64,000 nt of DNA from Monosporascus cannonballus (Eukaryota > Ascomycota > Sordariomycetes > Xylariales). This document shows, piece by piece, positions 31,301 through 42,016 of the stretch (positions are counted from its first letter, which is position 1; each line of letters starts with the position of its first letter). Both the position numbers and the translations under genes were made by a program. The notes beneath the pieces were generated by a model. It ran no database searches, was not told where the DNA came from, and saw nothing but the letters and a program-made list of their open reading frames with translations. The stretch is taken from NCBI GenBank assembly GCA_004154925.1, contig QJNS01000007.1, forward strand, positions 1 through 64,000, given 5' to 3'.

Positions 31301-32376
31301 CCGACGAAGAGCTCAGGCATCAGGCTCGATGGATAGTCTATGACGAGTAGGTAACCAACATGGCGTTCCCCCCACGCGGCGACCCCCGCCCATGGAAACT
31401 CCCTAACTAACATGAACGATGCAGCGACGACATATTCAATCAAACCGCGGCCGACAACGTCGAGTGGCTGCTGCGCTTCAAGCGCGACGTCGGGCTGCTC
31501 CCCAAGGAGTCCGGCCCCGGGCTTAGCGAGACGGACGGCTGGCACCCGCGCGAGGGCGGGACCGGGTTCGCGCCGCCGTACGTGTACCCAAACCCACAGG
31601 CGACGATCGAGCCGCTGCGGGCGGCGCCGAAGATCACGCTCGACGGCGTGGGCGGCGACAAGAACAGACAGGACGAGGAAGCAGCGACGACGACGACTAC
31701 GACCACGCCGCCCTTCGAGTTCGAGCCCGATGCCGCCACGGCAACCCACTTCCTGCAGCACCTCACGCGGCGCTACCCGGCGCCGGCCAAGATCTTCTGC
31801 TCGCGCGAGCTCGAGAGCGGGCTCGCCGAGTACGTGCGCCGCGAGCTGCACCGCTCCGGCGGCGTGTTTCCTAGCGACGACGCCATGCGCGAGCGCGCGC
31901 GCCAGATCCTCGGCATGGAGAAGACGCCCTGCGACGACCCGGTCCTGCTCGGCAAGTTCAAGGCCGCCATCCAAGGCACTGCCATCGCCGTGCCCGTGCC
32001 TTCTTCGTCTTTGATGATTGGCGGTGGCGGCTTGGGCGCCGCGACGGCTGCCCAGCAGCAGCAGCAGCAGCCGTTATCGTCGAGTATCTCGGGCATCACT
32101 GCGGGTCTCCGGTCGATGGCGGCAGCAGCGTCAGCCGATCCTACAAACGTCACCCTGCAGACGACGACAGCGATGGACGTGGATGGCGCAGACGTCGGCG
32201 GGTTCAGCTTTTCGGACCAGGAACTTGACGACCTGCTACTGGACATAGGCCCCACGGGTTCGGGATCCGTAGAGGGGACCGCGCAGCCGCCGCAGCCGGA
32301 CAGCGTAAGCCCGTTGGAACTGACATTCAACAACAACCACAGCAGCATTGCATCGGGATCCGGTTTCAAATTTTGA
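28354..32376 (+). CDS. Homeodomain/C2H2 zinc-finger transcription factor with cysteine module and five C-terminal repeats
   Basis: Three exons, 28354-30106, 30161-31346 and 31425-32376, give 1296 residues. The open frame stopping at 30147 is extended by removing a 54-nt intron (GTGAGA...GATAG, with branch GCTAAC). The next intron (GTAGGT...TGCAG) restores DDDDIFNQTAAD. Domains in order are as follows. A Zn2Cys6-like cysteine module lies at Cys105-Cys137 (C-x2-C-x6-C-x11-C-x2-C-x6-C). A TALE-type homeodomain lies at about 211-270, with HPYPTEEEKENL and ITNWLANARRRGK. A Ser-rich, then Arg-rich (about 395-401) segment follows. C2H2-like fingers start at Cys420, Cys466 and Cys534. Five degenerate repeats start at about 608, 708, 805, 938 and 1105. 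A Gln run and an acidic DDLLLDIG segment lie near the C terminus. Probably a nuclear DNA-binding regulator; targets unknown. Confidence 0.88.
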
Positions 32377-33206
32377 TTTTATTCGAGAGATGATGTTGTT
32401 ACTGAAAAACCTAGCACCGCTGGGATGGTCTTATTTCCGCGCGTGCTCGATACCATTTGGGAGGAGTGAGTTGAGTTTGAGCAGGATGGCGTTTGGGGTT
32501 TTCGGGTTTTTGGGGATGAAATGAGATGAAAACGTCGCGTAGGATATATAGTATTTGAGATTGAATATAATTTCGTAAATTAACCTGCTATGTGCTCTAT
32601 TGCTTTTGCTGCCGTGGACAAACGTATGAGTCTACAATACGAAAGATAGGTTTTGCGCCGATGCGATGCTTGTAATCTCAGCTAAAGAGTGTTTATGCCG
32701 GGAATCAACAACTGGTGTTCTATCGTCTGCATCTCTATAAATTCCCATCATATTGAAGTCAACCTCACGCAGGCCTGTGACCTTTTCCACACTCAATACA
32801 GATGGACGAGGTATTCTGACAAGGTGCCATCGGACTGCAATTTCCAGTCGCGTGATTGATTACACATACCAAAAAAAAGGTCCGTCCTTTTCAACCAAAC
32901 GTTCTATCCATAACCAGCCAACCAACCGACCACACTGGCGCAGTTGCGAGAAACAAGTAGGAAAAGAAGAAGGCATGTATAGTGACAAGAGGGGTATCGT
33001 AACGAAGAGGATGTAAGGCGTGCTAGAACGCGACGGATAGGGCGGGGGCACGGAGAACGGCGAGGTGAGTATACGCTAGATAAAGCGCGCGTTTTATCAA
33101 ACTGGGTTGGCTGGCTAAATGGTGTGGATGTTGTCGATAGACGAAAACGTAGCCCCAGAACCATCTGCGTACCGCAGGCGTCTTGGAGACTTCCCGGGCT
33201 GTAATG
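32377..33206. other. Convergent intergenic region
   Basis: It separates the 3' ends of the homeodomain gene (plus) and the HOS3 gene (minus). AT-rich sequence around 32540-32590 probably holds the 3' end of the former. Short open frames only; nothing else is seen. Confidence 0.5.
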
Positions 33207-36200
33207 CTACCACCCCCTGCTGCCGCCACCACTCTCCCTCCGCGGTATGGCGCTGCTCCTCGCCGCCGTAGTCGCGCCGCCCGAGGAACCCGGCCGCGCC
33301 GCGAACGGAATAGGCGACGAGGCCGTGAACCCGTGCCCTCGGTGGCCCCTAGCCTTCTCGGGGCTACCAACAGGGGCGAGCTTCCGCGCCTCGAACGGGC
33401 ACGACTTGCTGTGCGAAGTAGGAGCGGGCGGGAAGCCGACATTTGGGTCGAGGATCCGGATGGGTCCCGACAAGGGGGCGGCCGCGGGCGTCGGGCCCTC
33501 GGGCTGGTAAGGTATGAAGAGGTCCGGGGTCCGGGCGGTGGCGGTGGTGGCCGGCGTAGATACGGCGGGCGGGGAGCTCCCCGCGAACGTCGGTTGGTCC
33601 CTAGCGGAAACCGGCGTTGTCACGATGCTGGGGACTGTAGGGGCCGGGGTGGTTGGCTCGGCTTGTAGCTCTATCGGTGCGGGTCGGGTGGCCGATACTG
33701 CTGTGGGCTCAGCAGCTGGTTTCCCTTTCGCAGCCGCTTTCTCGGCTGCCTCGCGCTTCCTTGTCTCCCTCTCTTCTTTGGTGAGGAACTTGATCTTGAT
33801 CCGTTTCATCCCATTAGTAATCTTGTCCATGCCGTTCCCGGCATCTGCGGTAGGCTTCGGTGGCGACTTTTCGGATGTAAGACCTACTGTGGATTCCCCG
33901 CCAGGTTTCGTGCAGGCGTTATTAGATGCCGGGGGGGATGCTGCTCCAGCAGCCGCTTGGCTCGAAGCAGCACTAGCCTTCGGTGTCGTAGTTTTGGTCG
34001 CCGTCGGGAAATTTGGTGACCGGAGGGCTTCCTTTTTTTCCGGTGCTGTAGGTCGCGTCTTCTTCGCATTTAAGTTCCCGTTGCTTTTCGTGCGAACACT
34101 CATAGAAGTACTTGGCCGCATACTTGGATGACTGCCAGGCAGCAGGCCAGCAGAGGCTGGTTCCGGTGACGCGTTCGAGGCTGTAGCCGGCCGCGAGATA
34201 ACGCTGGATGCTCTGCTCAGCTGACGTGAATGTGCTGGTTTCCCTCGAGCGGTCGCCTGTAATCATATTAGATCGCCTATTTTGATGTTTGAGGGTTGGT
34301 TGGGGGTGCGTACCTTGTCTGTGGCGAGTGCGCCGCCGACTGTCTTCCTCCTTGTCTTGGTATCGACATCGCTGTCCGGATCTGTGTATCTAGTAGGTTT
34401 CCGCTCTCGAAGAGACATGCGGGTTGAAGAACGAGGCGGAAGGGAGGCAGCAACGTCCGCCATCTCACCGTTGATCGAGCCGAGAGACTGATGCTGCTTA
34501 ACCTTAGTCGCCTCCGGATTGAGCTCCTCGTGCTTGCAACTGCTGGTTTGTCGGTGGCTTGGGATAAGGATATTGCTCAGTTCGTGAGCGGCTGCTGGCC
34601 ACGGAACATCCGGAGGCGGAGGCGTTATTGCTCTAATCTCCACTGGCCGCCCTCCATTCGAACCATTGTAACCCGACAGACTTCGACGGACCTTAGCCAT
34701 CTCAGTCAGCTTAGCTTCAGAGGCCCGAGTGGGAGAACAATAAGTCGGCGCGGGACCATCTCGAATCTTGATAGGCTTCGGAGGTGTGGGGGCCGTGTAG
34801 GCGTCAAGTTGGTCGAGCTCCGAAGCGGACCACCAGCTAGGATCATACGGAAATGCAGGAAACTTTGGCAGAGAATCAACCTCGCTCGACGCACTCTGCC
34901 GGCTGTCTTTTTGACTCGGCGATCTCATCCTGTTGCCCATCTCGTGTCCAAGCCCACCATTAACGTCTTCTCGAGCGAATACAGGATCGTTCCCCGTTAG
35001 ACCGCTTAAATGGCTCAATACCCCTGAGTACAGAGCTCGATCGCTGTAGCCGCCCTCAAGTACGCTGATAACTCGGCCATCCACACCCAGCCCTTCCTCT
35101 GCTGCAAGCTTGACAACGTCTCGAGTGATGCGGGCATAGAACTCTGTGGGGACATTGACTTTATGTCGCTGCATGCCCACACCCTCCCACTCGCTTGCGT
35201 CGAAGCCGGCAGACAGAAAGATCGCGCCTGTAGGCACCTGACCCAAAGCTTGAAATCGTTTCGTCTGCAACCGCAGATAGTTTCGAGCCTTCTCGAGCAG
35301 GATTGAATACTTCGACTGGTACAGCTCCCAGAATTCGACCTCTGTCTTCCATTCTTGTAAATGGACGTTCCATACGTTCTGTCCATGTGCATTGTCGATG
35401 CAAAGACTGGCATTCTTCACCTTCTCCTCGTCGCCGTATTCGCACGGGTATGAGTTAATGTCGTGAAGGCTGAAATAGCCGATCGAGGTCTTCTTCCACG
35501 CGGCGGCATTCTTGGCGAGCCCGCGCTTGTTGTGCGCCCATGCGATGGCCTGGGACCCATCACCGTGGTGCAGGTCGAAGTCAATGATAGCAGCATGCGT
35601 CAAACCGTGAGTCAGCACTCCGTGCATGATGCCAACCTGGACGTTATTGACCCAGCAGAACCCCGAGGGGTGTGAAGCGGAGCAGTGATGGCCGGGAGGA
35701 CGCACAGCAACGAATGCGCGCTTTTGAGGGGAAGTCGAGAATACGATGTCGACAGCTTCGCATACCGCACCCAGGGCCCCTTCAAACGCGCTCTGAGACT
35801 CGGAGCAGAGGTACAAGTCTCCTTCGTGCAGCTTCTGAGGCGGTTCAGCGTCTGACCCTCGATTGATGTCAGGCCGTCGCAACTCGTTGCCGATCGTTGC
35901 CAGCTTCGTCTCCGCCGATGCACACATCATCTTCAGCTCCTCCATCCACTTAGTGCCATGGACGTTGGTGACGGCAGACGCATCCAAGTGCAGTCTGCGT
36001 TCCGTTTTCAGTATGAGAAAGGGGATGGAAGGGAGCGTGGTGGGATCCAGGTTGGGATGAATCGGGACACTCCCTTCGCTGTGTCTTTCACCGAGTCTGA
36101 CATATGCTGTAGATACACCCAAAACGCTGGCTTGGATCCTCTCCGGGCGCTCGACGATGGTGCTCAACAGGCCTTTCGACGAGCGAGGCCGGGAGAAACG

Positions 36201-36695
36201 GTGGCCATAGCACGCATCGTGTAGAATAACGACCGTTTCCGTAGGACGAGTTGATAGTCCAGCGTGTAGAGTGTCCAGTTCCCTCTTGAAGTATTCATTG
36301 GCAACGGCGGCCACAGTTGGGGCAGGCTTCTCGACAATAATTGGGAAGTTGCTCGGCTTGCCGGTTGAGGGCCTGAGGTTCGTCGTGCTCGTCCTCCGCG
36401 AAAGGGGCCGTGAAGTGCCAGCGACCGAGCGTAATGAGGTGGTAGAAGATTTGCGCATAAGGTTCGGGGTGGCAGAACGTGAACGAGGGTCATCATTAAT
36501 GGAGCTAGTTCTGGAGATTGGGTTACGTGCTGCGGTTGACGGTCGAAGGTCGCCTCCCTTGGGCGAACCTGAAGAACTGGTACGATGCGAACTGGAAATC
36601 GAGAGCCTGTTCAGCGACTGCGCCAGCTCGCCATCCCCTGGCGACCTGTTGGCCGACTGCAGCCCGGAGGAAATTCTGCGTTCAGGGGAAGCCAT
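33207..36695 (-). CDS. hos3: HOS3-type histone deacetylase
   Basis: Two exons, 34314-36695 and 33207-34256, give 1143 residues. The 57-nt intron (GTACGC...TTACAG) joins ...LATDK to ATARGKPAHS in frame; without it the frame stops after IKIGDLI. The catalytic class-II-like deacetylase domain spans about 150-560. It shows RPPGHHCSASHPSGFCWVNN (active-site His pair), IIDFDLHHGDGSQAIAW (zinc Asp and His), YFSLHDINSYPCEYGD, SAGFDASEWEGVG and ISVLEGGYS. The N terminus is Ser/Arg-rich and the C-terminal 500 residues are low-complexity Pro/Ala/Ser. In that tail, GMKRIKIKFLTKEERETRKR resembles a basic motif found in HOS3 tails. The enzyme removes acetyl groups from histones. The start is the ATG at 36695 (Met-Ala-Ser-Pro-Glu); in-frame sequence above it begins only with TTG. 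All catalytic residues are present. Confidence 0.94.
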
Positions 36696-38099
36696 CGTGC
36701 TGGTTGGCCCCGACAAACAGTGTCTTGTCGGCCGAGTCAAGCAGGTTGTAGATAATCAGATAGCTCAGTTGGCAGGCGGTCTGCCGTTGTCCGTGATGTT
36801 GGCCGCTAGAAAAGCGGATTCTGGAATCCAAGAAACAATGGTGACTTATATCGTCGTTCGAAGTTGGCTGTATGTTGTCAGCCGGAGATGACTGCACCTC
36901 TCCTGCTAATTAGCACGGAACCCCCCTTACCAGGCAGACCAAGCTCTAGCAAGGTAGGTTAGCTCGGGGAGTTGAGTACTTCATAACCGCGTCGCGTTTG
37001 GGCAAAGACGATATTTAACTTTAAGGGCTTATCGGGCTGATAAGGAAATAGAGTGGTCGGGGGATTCCCGAGCAACGTGTCACACCCCCCACTTTCTGAC
37101 TTGTACCTACATGAAGCCATGTATGCGCATACGTACGTACTTAGGCATCGAGGCATTCCAATGCGTCAGGGCCGTGTACACGTACGAGGCAATGCAGCTT
37201 GGTGACGAATTACAAGCACATTTCAGGTAATCGGCAAGCCAAAGAACACATGTGTATGCGCATTGATTTAGTCTAGGCGTATTAGCCATGATGTGGAGCT
37301 TCTAGACTTCGATGCGCTAGTAGGGTTGGTCCGTAGAGTTAGTTACCTTAGGTATAAAGTAACCGATCAAGAAATTAAGTCTGAGACCACGTGCCTTTTA
37401 CCTAAATACCTACCTAAACGTGTCTAGTCACTTGCATGTAGCTCAAAGCCTATCATACTATTGAGGTCTTTGCTTTTTCCTCAGTTGGTAGTTGGTTACT
37501 TCCCGGGCTTATCGATGCTGCCTGCGACTTCGTATATGTACAATGATTCGTCCCAACCAAGTACACTGCATCCACCCGCCCCTCCTTGCTCTGGGTGTCC
37601 ACTGCCCAATCAACTAATCAACTTGCCCTTTAACCCCCCCACTGACGTCTTATTGCATAAAAGTTTATTATCTGAATCACCAGGTCCCTCCCAAGGACTC
37701 GGCCGATTGCGGAGTCCTCGAGATTCCGTCCATCACATGCAAGACCGCATTGTGCAAAGAAATGGATAAGATCGTATAATATCGAAATCGCACCTTCATA
37801 ATTCTATCACGGATTGAACTGCAAAATTCAGCAGTCGTCAACGAGTACAGATACAGAACGTCCCCGTACTCCCAACGGCGCTTGCACTAAGATTTGGAAT
37901 CTGGGGTAGGGTCGGGCTGGACTTCTGGATTTCTAAGCAACCTCACCTCACCTCACATCCCTCAAGTCGCCACAACCCTCCGACGTCTTCCCATCCCATC
38001 CCCCGGCCCTAACTCAAACGACGCAAGGTATTATACTTCCCGAGAGAATCAGGGTCGACCTGCCGGAACAGATCCAGACGCGAAACGCAAACGACCACC
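36696..38099. promoter_or_regulatory. Divergent promoter region between HOS3 and NBP35
   Basis: The two genes are transcribed away from each other across 1.4 kb. A palindromic GTATGCGCATAC lies at about 37126, next to ACGTACGTAC. CT-rich repeats (CCTCACCTCACCTCACATCC) at about 37945-37965 precede the NBP35 start. No further gene is supported. Confidence 0.4.
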
Positions 38100-39146
38100 A
38101 TGGCGCCGTCCCTGGAAGAACCCGACCCCGTCCAGGACGTCCTCTCCAACCCCCTCAAAGCCCGCCCGCAGCTGGTCGCCCCAGAACCCGAGCACTGCCC
38201 GGGGCCGGAGTCCGAGCGCGCCGGACAGGCCGACTCGTGCGCGGGGTGCCCGAACCAGGCGATATGCGCGTCGGCGCCCAAGGGCCCGGACCCGGACATC
38301 CCGCTGATATCGGCGCGGCTGTCGAGCGTGCGGCACAAGGTGCTGGTGCTCAGCGGCAAGGGCGGGGTGGGCAAGAGCACGTTCACGTCGCTGCTGGCGC
38401 ACGCGCTGGCGGCCGACGAGTCGCGCGCCGTGGGCGTCATGGACGCCGACGTGTGCGGGCCCAGCATCCCAAAGATGATGGGCGTCGAAACCGAGACGGT
38501 GCACGTCAGCGGCGCCGGCTGGTCGCCCGTCTGGGTGTCGGAAAACCTCGCCGTCATGAGCATCCAGTTCATGCTGCCGAACCGCGACGACGCCGTCATC
38601 TGGCGCGGGCCCAAGAAGAACGGGCTCCTGAAGCAATTCCTCAAGGACGTCGAGTGGGGCGACCTCGACTTCCTGCTCGTCGACACCCCGCCCGGCACCA
38701 GCGACGAGCACCTCAGCGTCAACAGCTTTTTGAAGGAGAGCGGCATCGATGGCGCCGTCATGCTGACCACGCCCCAGGAGGTCTCGCTACTCGATGTGCG
38801 CAAGGAGATCGACTTCTGCCGCAAGGCCGGCATCCGGGTGCTCGGGCTCGTCGAGAACATGAGCGGCTTCGTCTGCCCCAAGTGCGCCCACGAGAGCCAG
38901 ATCTTCAGGGCCACGACGGGCGGCGGCGCCGCGCTCGCCGAGGAGATGGGCATCCCGTTCCTGGGAGAGGTGCCCCTTGACCCAAGGATAGGCATGGCGT
39001 GCGATTACGGTGAGAGCTTCTTCGACCATTACCCGGATAGCCCGGCTTGTAAGGCGCTTATGAGGGTTGTGGAGGGGCTGTCGCGGGAGATTGGGATTGA
39101 TTCCCAACAACCGAAGATGGTGTCCGACAACATGTCAAAACCGTGA
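38100..39146 (+). CDS. nbp35: Cytosolic Fe-S cluster assembly factor NBP35
   Basis: A single exon encodes 348 residues, with a strong start context (ACCACCATGG). It is a P-loop NTPase of the Mrp/NBP35 family and forms the CIA scaffold with CFD1 in the cytosol. The N-terminal cluster-binding motif that separates NBP35 from CFD1 is intact: Cys33-x13-Cys47-x2-Cys50-x5-Cys56. The deviant Walker A GKGGVGKS lies at 86-93. [15 protein letters not shown] is the switch region. The bridging-cluster pair Cys259-x2-Cys262 (CPKC) is present. Length is normal for the family. The gene converges on the GMF homologue, with 161 bases between stops. GC-rich third positions create long antisense open frames that are not genes. 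Confidence 0.97.
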   Translation: MAPSLEEPDPVQDVLSNPLKARPQLVAPEPEHCPGPESERAGQADSCAGCPNQAICASAPKGPDPDIPLISARLSSVRHKVLVLSGKGGVGKSTFTSLLAHALAADESRAVGVMDADVCGPSIPKMMGVETETVHVSGAGWSPVWVSENLAVMSIQFMLPNRDDAVIWRGPKKNGLLKQFLKDVEWGDLDFLLVDTPPGTSDEHLSVNSFLKESGIDGAVMLTTPQEVSLLDVRKEIDFCRKAGIRVLGLVENMSGFVCPKCAHESQIFRATTGGGAALAEEMGIPFLGEVPLDPRIGMACDYGESFFDHYPDSPACKALMRVVEGLSREIGIDSQQPKMVSDNMSKP

Positions 39147-39307
39147 CAAGATAGCAAAAGATTATAAAGACAGTAAAATCCCGCTATCTTCAAGGCCCGA
39201 CATGACCTCCCTGCTTGCTGGGCAGTGTCCGTGCAATGGCGAGCCAACCATGACCCCTTAAATATCGATGCCCCGTCTATATGGCCGTGATATCGCCTAT
39301 TCCGGGT

Positions 39308-40167
39308 TCAACTGTCGCCCAACTTCTTCGGGATATCCTCCAGCTCCTCCGCGCTCTCCAGGTCGATCACCTTCCCGACCTCGACCGTGTTCCGCATCAG
39401 CTCCTTCGCGCCCGCGTACATCATCCGCGCCTCGGCATTACACGTCGTTGGGAGGTAGTACAGCAGGACGTAGGGCACGGATAGTCGACCGTCGGACTGC
39501 ACATCCACCGGAATTAGCAGGACTTTCCTTCCGACTCCTCCCAATCGTGTGTCCGGTATCCTCTCGTCTCGTCTTATGTGTCAAAAGATAGGATAAAGGC
39601 AGCATCGGAAGAGGGCAGGAAGGGCGAACAGGAAACAAAGGTGGCGGGGGATGATGGACCACTTACGAGCGTCAAGGGGTAGCTGAGCAGAATGTACCGC
39701 GGCGAGTTGTCGGGCAGGTCGTCGGCGACCTCGTCGAGCGACTTGTAGACAACCTTATCCTCGTCCTGCTTGATCTCGTGCGTCTTCTTATCTATGTAAT
39801 CTGTAGTGGGTGATTTGGCAAGCACCGCAAAGTCAGCCCACGCCGGCGCCGGTATCGGGATCGGGAAGGGTCGGTCGTAACAGAAAACGTCTCCAAAGGT
39901 GCGCGTTCGTGCAGGGCACGGGAGCAAGGCAAGGGGGGTTGTTGCGAAAGAAGGCATAAAGACGTACATACAGATGACGGCTTGCGGACCGCTGGCGCGC
40001 GACGTGCCCAGCCGGAACTTGCGCAGGTGGTCCTTGGTCTCCTGGGAGAACGTGTAGAGCCTTGCCTCGGAGCTCTATTAGTAGGTTAGGAACGACGTCG
40101 GTTAACCCAGGTAGAGGCAAGAAGAGGGGTTCGGTCGGCCGCTTCAAGCCTCTGGCAAACGCACCAT
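39308..40167 (-). CDS. aim7: Glia maturation factor homologue (AIM7/GMF)
   Basis: Four exons, 40165-40167, 39972-40074, 39667-39800 and 39308-39496, give 142 residues, the usual GMF length. Exon 1 is only the ATG; the intron starts directly after it (GTGCGT) and ends at CTACTAATAG. The protein is an ADF-homology domain: SSEARLYTFSQETKDHLRKF, FRLGTSRASGPQAVIYYIDK, SLDEVADDLPDNSPRYILLS, then SDGRLSVPYVLLYYLP and MMYAGAKELMRNTVEVGKVI. GMF binds the Arp2/3 complex and debranches actin networks. All three introns join in frame and restore the conserved order. The gene lies head to head with the MoaB/CinA-fold gene across 439 bases. Confidence 0.93.
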
Positions 40168-40606
40168 CTTGTCCTGGGAGATGTCTCTGCCCGATTTATA
40201 TAAGTTGAGCAGGGCGTAAGTCACACCAATGTTATGCTCGAAGCTCGAAGTAGGAGTTCGTGGTCAAATATACATACATATAGTTCAAGCGCTGGTGTGT
40301 CGCATGCCTCGTATCATCCATCAGTGAATCAACGCAAGCAGTAGAGCACAAACCCCACCACGGAATGCCGACAGCCCACTAGCTTTACCTAGAAGGTGCC
40401 TAATGTACGCCGTATATCCCACCGGTGGGACCGTGTGGCCCGCCCCCCCCCCTCCTCCACCACCCACTACCAACTCGGAGCGAAGTCCTCAACGCTGGCA
40501 CCTGTGACTGAATCTCGTTGTTCGGAGCAATCGTTTTGGAAGGCCCGCGAAACTTGACGTTCACTTCAGGGATACATGAGCAGATAGAAACTGACAACCC
40601 TGCCTC
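40168..40606. promoter_or_regulatory. Shared divergent promoter, AIM7/GMF and MoaB/CinA-fold gene
   Basis: The 439-base interval between the two starts must hold both promoters. It contains a C-rich tract, GCCCGCCCCCCCCCCTCC, at about 40438-40455 (plus strand). No TATA box is evident on either side. No other feature is supported. Confidence 0.4.
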
Positions 40607-42016
40607 ATGTTCCCGCGGCTCTCGCAGGTCGCACGCCATCTCTCTAAACCACGTCCCAGCTTCGGCCATACATCTGCCGCCGCCCCCGCTGCTATGTCCA
40701 TGTCGAGCGGCCTGGCGTCGAGGATCATGGCGTCGGCCGATGAGCGCAATTCGCGGACAATCCACACGGCGGCATGCCTCATTATCGGGGACGAGGTCCT
40801 GGGCGGAAAGGTTCGAGAGCAGTACCTGGCTCGTTCTTGCCGTGTATATATCTCTTCTGACGGATCTACAGACGACCGATGTATGATGTTCAAAAACCGA
40901 AGGCGTTGATTTAATCCGCTTATTCATGCATGCCAGCTCCGGCTAATACACCCTCTAGACAAACTCGGCCTACATGGCCAAGTGGTGTTTCTCCCTTGGC
41001 ATAGTATGTCTAAAGACAATTGATGACCCCGGAGATGCCGGGCCAGAATCTGACCGGCCCTGCAGAACTTGAAGAGAGTCGAAGTTATCGAGGATGACGA
41101 GGAAGAGATTATAGAAGCTGTGCGGAGGATGAGTGACCGCTACGATTTCGTCGTGACAAGGTATTATGAAATCCTACAACGGGCACCCAGGAGCCATCGA
41201 GGCAACTAACAGGCACACAGCGGTGGAATAGGGCCAACGTGAGCGTCCGGCTGTGGAAAAGCACTACCCGTCGCAGAAAAACTTATCGGAGACAGACACG
41301 ATGACATAACCTACCAATCCATCGCCAAGGCCTTCGGCCTCAAGCTGAAGCTGCACGAGGAGGCCTACGAGCGGATGAAAAAGCTTAGTAAGCCGCGCAA
41401 GTCGGAGCCGGACTTCAGCTGGGACGTCGAGTCGCCTACCAGGACGGCGCGGCAGCGAATGGTCCAGCTGCCAACCGACGAGTCGCGGGACTTATCGAAA
41501 CAAGCCCTGTTTGTCCAGGATGACCTTTGGGTGCCCATATCCGTTGTCAATGGTAACACCCACATACTGCCAGGCGTGCCGGGGATATGTAAGTAGTTTA
41601 TCTCACCCGCGGGGTTGTGTGCAGTTAGAGTAGGGGAGCGAGGTAACTGACATTCGCGGGGAAAACAAAAAGTCGAGAGTCTGCTAGAGGGCCTTAAACC
41701 GTTCATCGTTGATAGGCTCGCGGATCCGGAGGGCAAGGGCATCAATAGGATTATCATCTCGACGCCCATAGCCGAAAGCGCCGTAGCCGGTTACCTCACC
41801 GAGCTGGCCGCCAAGGTTGCACCCCATGGTGTCAAGGTGGGTAGCTACCCGCGCTGGGGCAAGAAGACAAACTCCGTCACCCTCGTGGGGAGGGACCTGG
41901 CATACCTGGAGAGCCTAGTGCCGGAGGTGGTCGAGAAGGTCAACGGAAAGCGCGTCGTCGTGGAGGGAGAGGACGACGAGCCAGAAGAATTACCACCACC
42001 AACACCGGAGAAGTAA
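40607..42016 (+). CDS. MoaB/CinA-fold (molybdopterin-binding domain) protein
   Basis: Six exons: 40607-40810, 40959-41003, 41066-41160, 41221-41238, 41296-41588 and 41673-42016, giving 332 residues. Exon 4 is only 18 nt. The MoCF_biosynth domain begins with HTAACLIIGDEVLGGK. It continues with TNSAYMAKWCFSLGI, NLKRVEVIEDDEEEIIEAVR, and the hallmark TSGGIGPTHDDITYQSIAKA rebuilt across three exons. GNTHILPGVPGIFESLLEGL and a C-terminal domain ending in an acidic, Pro-rich tail follow. Relatives are cytosolic or mitochondrial; the N-terminal 45 residues, rich in Ser, Arg and Ala, could be a mitochondrial presequence. The exact activity (nucleotide pyrophosphatase or cofactor-related) is not settled for fungal members. 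The first splice junction gives GGK-TNS, two residues shorter than the usual GGK-x-x-D-TNS spacing, so exon 1's end is less certain. Confidence 0.82.

Noticed and set aside
31117..31974. 285-codon minus-strand open frame
   Set aside because: Antisense to exons 2-3 of the homeodomain gene and crosses its intron; no recognisable domain.
34263..36740. HOS3 start at 36740
   Set aside because: The codon at 36740 is TTG; the first ATG in frame is at 36695 with a good context.
36271..36891. 206-codon plus-strand open frame
   Set aside because: Antisense to the Ser/Arg-rich N terminus of HOS3 and its upstream region.
38009..38995. 328-codon minus-strand open frame over NBP35
   Set aside because: Antisense to an unmistakable NBP35 gene with all its cysteines.
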